This document shows positions 17,116-27,109 of a stretch of DNA of 62,524 nt, piece after piece; within the stretch, counting starts at the first letter, position 1, and every line of letters begins with the position of its first letter. A program made the translations under genes and the position numbers. Source of the stretch: Clostridiales bacterium. GTDB taxonomy: Bacteria; Bacillota; Clostridia; Christensenellales; Aristaeellaceae. Location: the NCBI GenBank assembly GCA_004555155.1, contig SFJH01000011.1:1-62524 (forward strand), read 5' to 3'. The notes under the pieces were generated by a model. The model saw only the letters and a program-made list of their open reading frames with translations, made no database searches and was not told the origin of the DNA.

Positions 17116-18062
17116 CAGCGCTTCCTCGCGGCAAACGCCGCCCACTCGCCCTTCACGGGCTCGTCCAGAATCTCATAATCGGCCTCGTTCAGCGCGCGGA
17201 TCACGTCGTCGCGGCGATCCACGGCGATGCCGGAGCAGATGAACAGGCCGCCGTCCGCAATGCGCGCGCGCACGGGTCTCGCCAGCATGATGATCACATC
17301 CGCGATGATGTTGGCGATCACCACGTCGCCGGACACGTCCACCACGTCCAGCAGGTCGCCGCAGCGGCAGCTGATCCGGTCGTCGAAGCCGTTGATTCCG
17401 GCGTTCTCCGCCGCCACGCGCACGGCCACGGGATCCAGATCGGTGGCCAGCACCTCGTCCGCGCCCATGTGGGCGGCGGCGATGGCCAGAATGCCCGAGC
17501 CGGTGCCGATGTCGATCACGCGCTGACCGGGCCTGACGTACTTCTCCACCAGCGCGGTGCACATGCCGGTGGTCTCATGGGTGCCGGTGCCGAAGGCCAG
17601 GCCGGGATCGATCTCAATCACCTTGTCGCCGGGCAGGGGATCGAATTCCGCCCAGCCGGGCCGGATCACGAAGTGCTCGCCCAGTCGGATGGGCTTGAAG
17701 GCCTTCTTCCAGCTCTCGGACCAGTCCTCGTTTTCAAATCCCTGGGTGATGACCTCCAGCTTGCCCAGATCGAAGTCCAGCTCCAGCGCGCGCAGGCGGC
17801 GCAGCTCGGACTGGATCTGCGCAATGACATCGTTGAGATGCCCGTCAATGGGAAAATAGCCGGTGACCTTCACATCGTCGCCGATGCGCTCGGCGATGGC
17901 CTCGTCGATGATGTCCCACTGTCCCTCGGGGCGCTGGTTCGCGGCGACGTCGTTCCTGTCCTCGATCATCGTGCCCTCGCTGCCGGCCTCCAGCAGGATC
18001 TCCGAGATCAGATCGGCGGCCTGCGTGGTCGTCAGCACCTTGATTTCCATCCAGTTCTCCAT
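17115..18062 (-). CDS. prmA: Ribosomal protein L11 methyltransferase
   Basis: Trimethylates ribosomal protein L11, 315 aa. An N-terminal substrate-binding domain (about 1-120) precedes a Rossmann methyltransferase fold with IDIGTGSGILAIAAAHMGA (SAM motif I, about residue 180), ATDLDPVAV and NIIADVI (motif IV, in place of NPPY). It is coupled to rsmE by a one-base overlap and lies after dnaJ, the standard clostridial order. Start ATG at 18062 has GGAGGAG upstream. Confidence 0.95.
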   Translation of the reverse strand: MENWMEIKVLTTTQAADLISEILLEAGSEGTMIEDRNDVAANQRPEGQWDIIDEAIAERIGDDVKVTGYFPIDGHLNDVIAQIQSELRRLRALELDFDLGKLEVITQGFENEDWSESWKKAFKPIRLGEHFVIRPGWAEFDPLPGDKVIEIDPGLAFGTGTHETTGMCTALVEKYVRPGQRVIDIGTGSGILAIAAAHMGADEVLATDLDPVAVRVAAENAGINGFDDRISCRCGDLLDVVDVSGDVVIANIIADVIIMLARPVRARIADGGLFICSGIAVDRRDDVIRALNEADYEILDEPVKGEWAAFAARKR

Positions 18063-18164
18063 GGGCGAACTCCTCCTGTGCGCGGTTAAACTTCAAATGC
18101 GGCGCAAGGCATGGCCTTCGCCGCAGATGATTATACGCTCTTTTCTCCGGGTTTGCAACATCCA

Positions 18165-19298
18165 TTACGAGAATGCGTCCTTCAGACGGTCGAAGAAGGA
18201 CTTCTTCTTTTCATACTGGTTGCCGGTGGTGCTGCCCTCAAACTCGCGCAGCAGGTTCTTCTGCTTCTCGGTCAGCTTCTTGGGGATCTCCACCGACGCG
18301 GTGACGTACAGATCGCCCTTGCCGTTGCCGCGCAGGCGCGGAACGCCCTCGCCGCGGATGCAGAACTGCTGCTCGGGCTGCGTGCCCTCCGGGAAGCGGA
18401 ACTTCACCGGCTTGCCCAGCGTGGGGATGTCGATCTCCGCGCCCAGCGCCGCCTGCACGAACGTCAGCGGCATCTCGATGAACAGATTGTCGCCCTCGCG
18501 CTTGAACAGCTTGTGGGGCCGCACGGAAATCACGATCAGCAGATCGCCCGCGGGGCCGCCGCGCTCGCCCAGTCCGCCCGCGCCGCGAACGGTGATCACC
18601 TGGCCGTTGTCCACGCCCGCGGGCACCTTGACTGTGCGCCGCTTGCTGACGCGCACCTTGCCCCGGGATTTGCACTTCGGACAGGGCTCGGTGATGATCT
18701 TGCCGGTGCCGCGGCAGCGGGAGCAGGTGCGGACGTTCTGGATGCGTCCGAAGGGCGTGTTGGAAATCACGCGCTCCTGGCCGGTGCCGTTGCAGGTGGA
18801 GCAGGTGTCCACCTTGGAGCCGGGCGCCGCGCCCGTGCCGTGACAGGTGGGGCACTCCTCGTCGCGGACGAGGTTGATGTCCTTTTCGCAGCCCAGCGCG
18901 GCCTCCTCGAAGGTCAGCGTCAGATCGTAGCGCAGATCGTCGCCCGGAACCGGGCCGTTGCTGCGCGCGCCGCCGGCCGCGCCGCCGAAGATCGTGGAAA
19001 AGATATCGTCAAACCCGCCGAAGCCGCCGCCAAAGCCGCTGAAATCGCCGTAGCCGCCCTGGCCGAAGCCGCCCTGCGGGCCTTCGTGACCGAACTGATC
19101 GTACTGGGCGCGCTTCTGCGGATCGGACAGCACCTGATAGGCCTCGTTGATCTCCTTAAAGCGCTCCTCAGCGTCCTTGTCGCCCGGGTTGACATCGGGA
19201 TGGTTCTTCTTTGCCAGCTGGCGGTAGGCCCGCTTGATGGTTGCGTCATCCGCATTTTTGTCGACGCCAAGAACCTCATAGTAGTCTCTCTTTGCCAT
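18165..19298 (-). CDS. dnaJ: Chaperone DnaJ (Hsp40)
   Basis: Co-chaperone of DnaK, 377 aa. J-domain at residues 1-70 with KNHPDVN containing the HPD motif; a Gly/Phe-rich segment (about 76-125); four zinc-finger repeats (CPTCHGTG, CSTCNGTG, CSRCRGTG, CPKCKSRG); then the two C-terminal substrate-binding domains. Type I DnaJ, full length. It is 87 bases downstream of dnaK with a hairpin in the gap, and belongs to the CIRCE-controlled operon. Confidence 0.97.
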   Translation of the reverse strand: MAKRDYYEVLGVDKNADDATIKRAYRQLAKKNHPDVNPGDKDAEERFKEINEAYQVLSDPQKRAQYDQFGHEGPQGGFGQGGYGDFSGFGGGFGGFDDIFSTIFGGAAGGARSNGPVPGDDLRYDLTLTFEEAALGCEKDINLVRDEECPTCHGTGAAPGSKVDTCSTCNGTGQERVISNTPFGRIQNVRTCSRCRGTGKIITEPCPKCKSRGKVRVSKRRTVKVPAGVDNGQVITVRGAGGLGERGGPAGDLLIVISVRPHKLFKREGDNLFIEMPLTFVQAALGAEIDIPTLGKPVKFRFPEGTQPEQQFCIRGEGVPRLRGNGKGDLYVTASVEIPKKLTEKQKNLLREFEGSTTGNQYEKKKSFFDRLKDAFS

Positions 19299-19335
19299 AT
19301 GTCCACCCTTCTCTTTGAGCCTGTTTCACAGCCGC

Positions 19336-19363
19336 GGGGCAAGGGTCATTTGCCCCTTGCCCC
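19336..19363 (-). other. Intercistronic hairpin between dnaK and dnaJ
   Basis: A perfect 10-bp inverted repeat GGGGCAAGGG/CCCTTGCCCC (19336-19345 and 19354-19363) without a U-tract. A hairpin here may set relative dnaK/dnaJ message levels by processing or partial termination; this is inference. Confidence 0.5.
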
Positions 19364-19385
19364 CTGCTGCGCTGCTCGCGGTAAA

Positions 19386-21206
<1,821 letters not shown>

Positions 21207-21302
21207 AATATTCCCTCCATATAAATCGAATGAATTCGCGGTTGACTTTGTGAATGTTTATATAAAGCTCTTTTTCGCCGAGGCGAATCGGGAGCGAACC
21301 GA

Positions 21303-21893
21303 TTATTCCACCGAGACCTTGACCATCGCATACCGGATGATCTTGTCCTTGACCCTGTAGCCCTTCTGGAAGACCTCCAGCACCTTGCCGGGCTCGTCGC
21401 TCTGCTCGCGCATGACGGCGTTGTGCTTCTCGGGGTCGAAGTCCTCGCCCAGGGCGGGAACCTCCTCGAAGCCGAAGCGCTTGAGGCCCTCGAACATCAT
21501 GTTCAGCGTCATCTGAACGCCGCTGGTCAGCGGATCCTCCGGCTGGGCGGCGCTCAGCGCGCGCTCCAGATTGTCGATCATGGGCAGCAGCGATTCGATC
21601 ACCTCGCAGCAGCCGTCGGCATAGCCGTCGGCGCGGGAGGTCTGATTGCGGCGCTTGAAGTTCTGGAAATCGGCCTGGGTGCGGCGAAGGGAATCCAGAT
21701 AATCGTCGCGCTGCTTGACGGCCAGCTCCAGCGCCTCGCGCCACTCGTCGACGCTCGCCTCCCTGGGCTGCTCCTCGACCACGGGCTCTTCCTCTGCGGC
21801 AGTCTTCTGCTCCTCAGGAGGATCGCCGGGGGTCTGCTCAATCTGTTCAGCCTGCTCGGGCTGGGTTCTGTTCTTTTCCTTATCCTTTTTCAT
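21303..21893 (-). CDS. grpE: Nucleotide exchange factor GrpE
   Basis: Exchange factor of 196 aa that releases ADP from DnaK. An acidic, Glu/Gln-rich N-terminal tail (about 1-60) and a long coiled coil lead into the conserved C-terminal beta domain with GEDFDPEKHNAVM and VLEVFQKGYRVKDKIIRYAMVKV. Lies 14 bases after hrcA and 96 bases before dnaK. Confidence 0.97.
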   Translation of the reverse strand: MKKDKEKNRTQPEQAEQIEQTPGDPPEEQKTAAEEEPVVEEQPREASVDEWREALELAVKQRDDYLDSLRRTQADFQNFKRRNQTSRADGYADGCCEVIESLLPMIDNLERALSAAQPEDPLTSGVQMTLNMMFEGLKRFGFEEVPALGEDFDPEKHNAVMREQSDEPGKVLEVFQKGYRVKDKIIRYAMVKVSVE

Positions 21894-21907
21894 GGTTCAC
21901 TTTCCTT

Positions 21908-22933
21908 TCACTTCCGGTCGGAGAGCACCTCGCTCAGCGCGCGCCCCATAAAGTCCAGCACGGAGATGACCCGGTTATAATTCATTCGGGTGGGGCCGAT
22001 GATGCCCAGCGTTCCGCTGGAATTGTCGCCCACGCGATAGCGCGCGGTGATGATCGAGCAATCGTTCAGCTCCGGCACGCCGTTCTCCGGCCCGATCCGG
22101 ATGGTCACTTCCATGCCCCCGTCGCAGCCCACGACCTTGCGCAGCGTATCCTTCGATTCCAGCACGGAGAGGAAATTCCTCGCCTTCTCCACATCGCTGT
22201 ATTCCGGATAGCTCAGCAGATTGGAGCTGCCGCCGACGATCACATCCGTGGCGTCGCCCTCCTCGAGCTTGTGCTCAATGACGTTCAGGGTCTCGCCCAG
22301 CAGCTTGCGGTTGATTTCCGCGTCGCGCAGCATCTCGGAAAACGACTGCCGCACGGCCTCCAGCGGCTTGTCGGCCAGCTTCTGCGTCAGCATGCGGGAG
22401 ATGGCATAGAGATGGTCGGCGTCGAGCCCCTCGGGAATGCGGATGACCGCGTCCTTGACGATGCCCGCGTTGGTGACGATGATCATCAGCGCCGTCTTCT
22501 CCGCCACCGGCACCAGCTGCACGTGCTTGATGCGCAGCGTGCCCAGCTTGGGCGCGACGATCACCGAGGTGTAGTGCGTGGCGTCCGAGAGCACGTTGGC
22601 CGCGCTGCGGATCACGCTTTCCACCTGGGCGGAGCGCTGGTTGAGATGCTCGTGCATCCGTTCGCGCTCGTCGTTGGTGAGCCGGGCCTCTTTCATCAGA
22701 TGATCCACGTACAGCCGGTAGGCCTTCACCGAAGGCACCCGGCCCGCAGACGTATGCGGCTGATCCAGATAGCCCAGCTCCTCGAGGTCGCTCATCTCGT
22801 TGCGGATCGTCGCCGGGGAAAAGCCCACGCCCGACTTGCGTGAAATCGTGCGGGAACCGACCGGCATCGCCGTGGTGATGTAATCGTCAATAATGGCCTG
22901 AAGGATGAGAAACTTGCGTTCGTCCAAGCGCAT
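21908..22933 (-). CDS. hrcA: Heat-inducible transcription repressor HrcA
   Basis: Repressor (341 aa) that binds CIRCE operators and shuts down the chaperone operon in normal growth. An N-terminal winged helix (about 1-85) includes RTISRKSGVGFSPATIRNEM, followed by LEELGYL and HTSAGRVPS, both diagnostic. The start was set at ATG 22933 (MRLDERKFLILQ), preceded by ACGGAGGTGT; a longer open frame reaches 23017 but would include the CIRCE element itself. First gene of the operon. Confidence 0.96.
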   Translation of the reverse strand: MRLDERKFLILQAIIDDYITTAMPVGSRTISRKSGVGFSPATIRNEMSDLEELGYLDQPHTSAGRVPSVKAYRLYVDHLMKEARLTNDERERMHEHLNQRSAQVESVIRSAANVLSDATHYTSVIVAPKLGTLRIKHVQLVPVAEKTALMIIVTNAGIVKDAVIRIPEGLDADHLYAISRMLTQKLADKPLEAVRQSFSEMLRDAEINRKLLGETLNVIEHKLEEGDATDVIVGGSSNLLSYPEYSDVEKARNFLSVLESKDTLRKVVGCDGGMEVTIRIGPENGVPELNDCSIITARYRVGDNSSGTLGIIGPTRMNYNRVISVLDFMGRALSEVLSDRK

Positions 22934-22968
22934 CTGCGAAACACCTCCGTTCGTCGATCCTTTCGGTG

Positions 22969-22995
22969 TTAGCACTCGTTTGTGTCGAGTGCTAA
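22969..22995. promoter_or_regulatory. CIRCE operator
   Basis: Perfect match to the consensus TTAGCACTC-N9-GAGTGCTAA (arms 22969-22977 and 22987-22995). It lies between the hrcA promoter and start codon, so HrcA should repress its own operon. Only one copy is seen in the window. Confidence 0.98.
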
Positions 22996-23007
22996 CTTTC
23001 GAGAAAT

Positions 23008-23036
23008 AATGTACCACCGCGCCGATATTTTGTCAA
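23008..23036 (-). promoter_or_regulatory. hrcA operon promoter
   Basis: On the minus strand TTGACA (23031-23036), 17-base spacer, TACATT (23008-23013); the CIRCE follows about 13 bases later. The gene-free stretch 22934-23270 is fully accounted for by this promoter, the CIRCE and the rpmE promoter. Confidence 0.88.
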
Positions 23037-23169
23037 CGGGTTTGCCCTCGAATTCTTGTAAATATTTTGTAAATTCAGGAGCAATGCGAAGGCAGAGGCT
23101 GTTTGTACCTATTATATAGACAAGAAAATGCGTTTCCGCGCGATTCTATGTAAAAAAAGGCAAAACCCC

Positions 23170-23198
23170 TTGAAGGAACGGCGGTGCTGTGCTATAAT
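23170..23198 (+). promoter_or_regulatory. rpmE promoter
   Basis: TTGAAG (23170-23175), 17-base spacer, TATAAT (23193-23198). The leader to the rpmE start is about 65 bases. Confidence 0.85.
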
Positions 23199-23270
23199 AA
23201 CTCCTGTGTGATTAATCGGATGCCGCACCCGCCGGAGGTCCGACAGTCCGATTAGAGTGAGGTGAAAACC

Positions 23271-23468
23271 ATGAAGGAAAAGATCCATCCGAATTACGGC
23301 AAGGCCATTGTTCGCTGCGTTTGCGGCGAAACGTTCGAGACCGGCTCGGTGAAGAAGGAGATGCGCGTCGACATTTGCTCCAAGTGCCATCCTTTCTATA
23401 CCGGCAAGCAGAAGCTGGTGGACACGGGCGGACGTGTGGACCGCTTCAAGAAGCGTTACGGCATGTAG
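23271..23468 (+). CDS. rpmE: 50S ribosomal protein L31 (zinc-binding type)
   Basis: Ribosomal protein of 65 aa: MKEKIHPNYGKAIVRC start, the CVCG and CSKC Cys pairs that make the zinc site (so the C+ form), and the VDTGGRVDRFKKRYG end. ATG at 23271 is placed eight bases after GAGGTG; the in-frame GTG at 23262 is that ribosome site itself. A terminator follows at once. Confidence 0.97.
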   Translation: MKEKIHPNYGKAIVRCVCGETFETGSVKKEMRVDICSKCHPFYTGKQKLVDTGGRVDRFKKRYGM

Positions 23469-23477
23469 CAATCTGCA

Positions 23478-23514
23478 AGCATCGGCGGAGTTTTGCGCTC
23501 TGCCGGTGCTTTTG
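23478..23514 (+). terminator. rpmE terminator
   Basis: A 13-bp stem with two wobble pairs (23478-23490 with 23498-23510, loop TTTTGCG) followed by TTTT. Confidence 0.85.
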
Positions 23515-23612
23515 CCGTTTATAGCGCGTGACGAACTCATCGGCAGATCGGCGAATTACGCGCCGGTCTGCCTTTTCCATTGGACAGCAATACCATGAAA
23601 CGGAGCGTCTCC

Positions 23613-24551
23613 ATGGACAAAAACTACGATAAGGATGTGACGGTGCTGGCTTCCCCGGTGGCCGAGGGCGTCCGCTTTGACGTCGGCAGCGCGGCGGCCT
23701 GCGCCGTGCGCAACCGTCGCCGGGACATCACGGTTCGCGTGTGGCAGGAGCGCCGCCTGGTTCGAAGCTTCGCGGACCGCATTCCTCTGGTGCGCGGCGT
23801 CGTGCGGCTGTTCGGCGCCGTCGCCGGCTTCTTCTCCGGGCTGAACGAGTCCGCGGAGCTGGAGCCCCGCGACGCCGTTCGCGGCAGCGCGTTCACCCGC
23901 GAATTCGCGCGGCTGTTCCGAACCAGTCCTCAGTCCGTCGTCGCCTTCTTCAGCGCCCTGGCGATTCCCGTCATTCTGGCGGCCATGCTGCTGGGTCTTC
24001 CCAGGCTGGTGGAAACGGGACTTCTGCTGATCCCCGGCCTGCCCCGGCTCGCCGTGAACGCGGTGTGCTGCCTGTTTCGGGTGCTGGGCGTGCTGCTCAG
24101 CGTCTATATGATCTGCCGGCTTCGGGTGTTCAATCGCCTGTGCATGTATCGCGGCGCGGCGAGCAAGGTCATCAACGCCTACGAAGCCTATGGCGCCGGC
24201 CTGACCCACGAGGAGGTCGTGCTCTCGCCCCGCCTGACCGACCGCAGCGACGGCGTGTTCCTGGTGGTGGTGACCGCGCTGTCCGTCGTCGCCTTCGCCT
24301 GCGTGCGCACGGACGGACTGGCGCTGCAGCTGGCCTACCGCATCGGCGCGATTCTCGCCATCGCGGCCGTCGTCAATGAGCTCATTCTCCCGCTGGAGCG
24401 CGCCAATCCCAACGGTGTGCTCGCCACCGTTCGCCAGCCGCTGATGGAGCTCCAGCACCTGTTTACCATCGAGCCGCACAATCAGATGATCGAGGTCGCG
24501 CTCTGCGCGTTCCGTGCGGCCTACGAAAACGATCTGTCCCGAGAGGACTGA
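23613..24551 (+). CDS. DUF1385 family membrane protein (YqhQ-like)
   Basis: Predicted membrane protein of 312 aa. Family assignment rests on DRIPLVRGVVRLF, three or four hydrophobic helices between about 115 and 260, and the C-terminal EPHNQMIEVALCAFR, plus the position between rpmE and prmC, where DUF1385 genes usually sit. The normally conserved N-terminal GGQAVMEGVMMR motif has drifted to ASPVAEGVRFDVG, so this is a divergent member. Biochemical role of the family is not established. ATG at 23613 follows a GGAG by seven bases; an upstream TTG (23580) lacks one. Confidence 0.75.
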   Translation: MDKNYDKDVTVLASPVAEGVRFDVGSAAACAVRNRRRDITVRVWQERRLVRSFADRIPLVRGVVRLFGAVAGFFSGLNESAELEPRDAVRGSAFTREFARLFRTSPQSVVAFFSALAIPVILAAMLLGLPRLVETGLLLIPGLPRLAVNAVCCLFRVLGVLLSVYMICRLRVFNRLCMYRGAASKVINAYEAYGAGLTHEEVVLSPRLTDRSDGVFLVVVTALSVVAFACVRTDGLALQLAYRIGAILAIAAVVNELILPLERANPNGVLATVRQPLMELQHLFTIEPHNQMIEVALCAFRAAYENDLSRED

Positions 24552-24572
24552 ATCTGAAAAGGGGTATCATTC

Positions 24573-25412
24573 ATGACCATCGGTGAATGGCTTCGCCACG
24601 CGCGCGAGGTGCTGGCCGATTCCGGCTGTCCCGATCCGGCGGTTGACTCGCGCTGGATTGCGGAGGACACGCTGGCATTGACGCGCACCGAGCTGCACTT
24701 CGAATCGGAGCGCGCCATCAGCGCCGAGGCGCTCGATCAGCTCGAGGAGCGCCTGCAGCTGCGCGCCCAGGGCGAGCCTGTTCAGTATATCCTCAAAAGC
24801 GCCTACTTCATGGGCCTGAAGTTCTATGTGGACAGCCGCGTGCTGATCCCCCGCCAGGACACCGAAACCCTGGTGGAATCGGTGATCGTGGCGCTGCACG
24901 AGCTGCACGAGCCGGACGTGCTGGACCTGTGCGCAGGCTCCGGCGCCATCGGCCTGTCCGTGAAGACGCTGATCCCCTCGGCGAACGTCACGCTGACCGA
25001 CCTGAGCCGTGAGGCGCTGGAGGTCGTGCGCAAAAACGCCCATGAGCTCAACGTGGACGTCGACATCCGCCACGGCGACCTGTTCAAGGCCGTGGGCAGG
25101 GACCGCTTCGATCTGATCGCCTCCAACCCGCCCTACATCCCCCACGGGGATCTGGCCAGTCTGCAGCGCGAGGTGCGCCATGAGCCGGCGCTGGCGCTGG
25201 ACGGCGGGTCGGACGGACTGGACGTCTACCGGCGCATCGCGTCCAACGCGGCCGCCCACCTCAATCCGGGCGGATACATCTTTTTGGAGGTCGGCATCGG
25301 CCAGGCCGAGCCGGTGCTGGCGCTCGTGACTGAAAACATCGAATGTGCGGAGGCAGGCGTTCAGAACGACCTGAACGGCATCCCGCGCATCGTCTGGGCA
25401 AGGAGTGTTTAA
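24573..25412 (+). CDS. prmC: Release factor glutamine methyltransferase
   Basis: Methylates the Gln of the GGQ motif in release factors RF1 and RF2. 279 aa; an N-terminal helical domain (about 1-80) and a Rossmann domain with DLCAGSGAIGLSV (motif I) and the signature ASNPPYIPHGDL (NPPY at about 185-188). It stands two bases before prfA, its own substrate's gene, the classical pairing. Confidence 0.95.
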   Translation: MTIGEWLRHAREVLADSGCPDPAVDSRWIAEDTLALTRTELHFESERAISAEALDQLEERLQLRAQGEPVQYILKSAYFMGLKFYVDSRVLIPRQDTETLVESVIVALHELHEPDVLDLCAGSGAIGLSVKTLIPSANVTLTDLSREALEVVRKNAHELNVDVDIRHGDLFKAVGRDRFDLIASNPPYIPHGDLASLQREVRHEPALALDGGSDGLDVYRRIASNAAAHLNPGGYIFLEVGIGQAEPVLALVTENIECAEAGVQNDLNGIPRIVWARSV

Positions 25413-25414
25413 TT

Positions 25415-26506
25415 TTGCAGGGCAACACCTTTAACGAACAGGAGCGCATCGCGCGCCAGCTGGAGAGCATCGAGGCGCGGTTTGAGGAGCTCTCCATCCG
25501 CATCACGCTGCCCGAGATCATCGCCGACACCCCCACGTTCACCCGCCTCATGCGCGAACACAGCGAGCTGAGCGAGCTGAACGATCTTGCCGTGGCCTAC
25601 CGCAAGCTGCTCGAGGAGATCGACGGCGCGCGGGAGATGCTGGAGGATCCCGACATGGCCGAGCTGGCGCAGGAGGAGCTGCCTCAGCTGGAGGCGCAGC
25701 TGGAGGAGAAAACCCGCGAGGCGCGCATCGCCCTCTTGCCCAAGGATCCCGACGACTACAAAAACGCCGTGCTGGAGGTTCGGGCCGGCGCGGGCGGCGA
25801 CGAGGCCGGTTTGTTCGGCGCGCAGCTGCTGCGCATGTACGCCCACTATGCCGACAAGCGCGGCTGGAAGTGCGAGCTGATCGAGGACGGCTCCACGGAG
25901 CTGGGCGGCGTCAAGGAGAGCACGATGCTCATCCAGGGGCGCAACGTATTCCAGCGCCTGAAGTTTGAATCCGGCGTGCACCGCGTGCAGCGCGTGCCGG
26001 TCACGGAATCCTCCGGCCGCATTCACACCTCCACCGCCACCGTGGCCGTGCTGCCCGAGGCGGAGGACGTGGAGGTGGAGATCAACGCCAACGATCTGCG
26101 CATCGATACCTATCGCGCGTCCGGCGCGGGCGGACAGCACGTCAACCGCACCGATTCCGCCGTGCGCATCACGCACATCCCCACGGGGCTGGTGGTGACC
26201 AGCCAGGATCAGCGCAGCCAGATTCAGAACCGCGAGAAGGCGATGCGCGTGCTGAAGTCCCGGCTGTATGAGCTGCAGCGGGAGCAGCAGGACAGCGAAT
26301 ACGCCAACCGCCGCCGCCTGCAGGTGGGCACCGGCGACCGCTCCGAGCGCATCCGCACCTACAATTTCCCGCAGGGGCGCGTGACGGATCACCGCATCGG
26401 CCTGACGCTGTACAAGATCGACGAGATCATGGAGGGCGAGCTGGACGAGATCATCGACGCGCTGACGCTGGCGGAGCAGACGGCGCTGATGGCGCAGGAT
26501 GAATAG
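25415..26506 (+). CDS. prfA: Peptide chain release factor 1
   Basis: Class-I release factor reading UAA/UAG, 363 aa. The catalytic SGAGGQHVNRTDSAVRI (GGQ near residue 239) is intact, and the anticodon-mimic region contains the PVTESSGRIHTS stretch. A TTG start at 25415 is chosen because AAGGAG lies nine bases upstream and it leaves just two bases after prmC; a longer frame begins inside prmC without a ribosome site. Coupled to prmC. Confidence 0.95.
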   Translation: MQGNTFNEQERIARQLESIEARFEELSIRITLPEIIADTPTFTRLMREHSELSELNDLAVAYRKLLEEIDGAREMLEDPDMAELAQEELPQLEAQLEEKTREARIALLPKDPDDYKNAVLEVRAGAGGDEAGLFGAQLLRMYAHYADKRGWKCELIEDGSTELGGVKESTMLIQGRNVFQRLKFESGVHRVQRVPVTESSGRIHTSTATVAVLPEAEDVEVEINANDLRIDTYRASGAGGQHVNRTDSAVRITHIPTGLVVTSQDQRSQIQNREKAMRVLKSRLYELQREQQDSEYANRRRLQVGTGDRSERIRTYNFPQGRVTDHRIGLTLYKIDEIMEGELDEIIDALTLAEQTALMAQDE

Positions 26507-26509
26507 CCC

Positions 26510-26553
26510 CAGGGGCTCCGCCCCTGGACCCCGCAAGGGAGATGATCTCCCTT
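26510..26553. repeat. Paired hairpins after prfA
   Basis: Two adjacent perfect inverted repeats: CAGGGGC/GCCCCTG (26510-26526, loop TCC) and AAGGGAG/CTCCCTT (26535-26553, loop ATGAT), linked by GACCCCG. No strong U-tract follows. The combination resembles a REP-like double hairpin seen in many clostridial genomes, from memory rather than from a search. Confidence 0.5.
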
Positions 26554-26649
26554 GACCCTCTCCTGCTGCCGCGTTCTCATCGGACGGAGTCCGCGCGGCG
26601 TTGGTCGCCGCTCGACTCCGTCGTTTCGTTTCTACGGGAGGGATTTGCT

Positions 26650-27099
26650 TTGCCGGTCTGTGCTGTTCCGTGTCTGGAAGACGCTGAAGCGCGCTTGAAC
26701 CAGTGGATTGCGGATGGGAAGCCGATCGAGCTGTGCGACGAGCTGGCCGACCTGGGTTCACTCGCCGCGCTGGCGGTTGGCGTTTCTTCCGAAGGCTATT
26801 CCTTCGAAGCCTTCGTTCGTCCGGAGGAATCCGGATACAGGCCGCACCGGTTCGCTTCCTGCGTGCGGGCGATTCGCGGCGGACTGGCGTGCGAAAGCCT
26901 TTCGATGCGGTCTTCTGCCCTGAACCGCGATCTTGCGCTGTCCGCGCTGGATGCGCGCCTGAAGCGTCCCGCCGTTCCGGACGACCTCATTCGGGATTAT
27001 GATTTTTGGGGCGGCGTTCTGACCGATCGTCGGCTCGGGCAATCCTGCGGCATCGGCGATCTCATACCGCTGTTTGAGTCTCTGCTTCTGGCAGATTAA
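26650..27099 (+). CDS. Hypothetical protein between prfA and the Sua5-type gene
   Basis: Not recognised; 149 aa, no signal peptide or membrane helix. The best start is TTG 26650, with GGGAGGGA eight or so bases upstream; an earlier frame open from 26542 would overlap the double hairpin region. It has a mixed alpha/beta look, with Cys in the first ten residues and no motif I can name. It ends ten bases before the threonylcarbamoyl-AMP synthase gene, whose ribosome site overlaps its stop, so the two are probably co-transcribed. Codon use is like its neighbours, so it is likely a real gene. Confidence 0.65.
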   Translation: MPVCAVPCLEDAEARLNQWIADGKPIELCDELADLGSLAALAVGVSSEGYSFEAFVRPEESGYRPHRFASCVRAIRGGLACESLSMRSSALNRDLALSALDARLKRPAVPDDLIRDYDFWGGVLTDRRLGQSCGIGDLIPLFESLLLAD

Positions 27100-27109
27100 G
27101 GAGCTTTTT

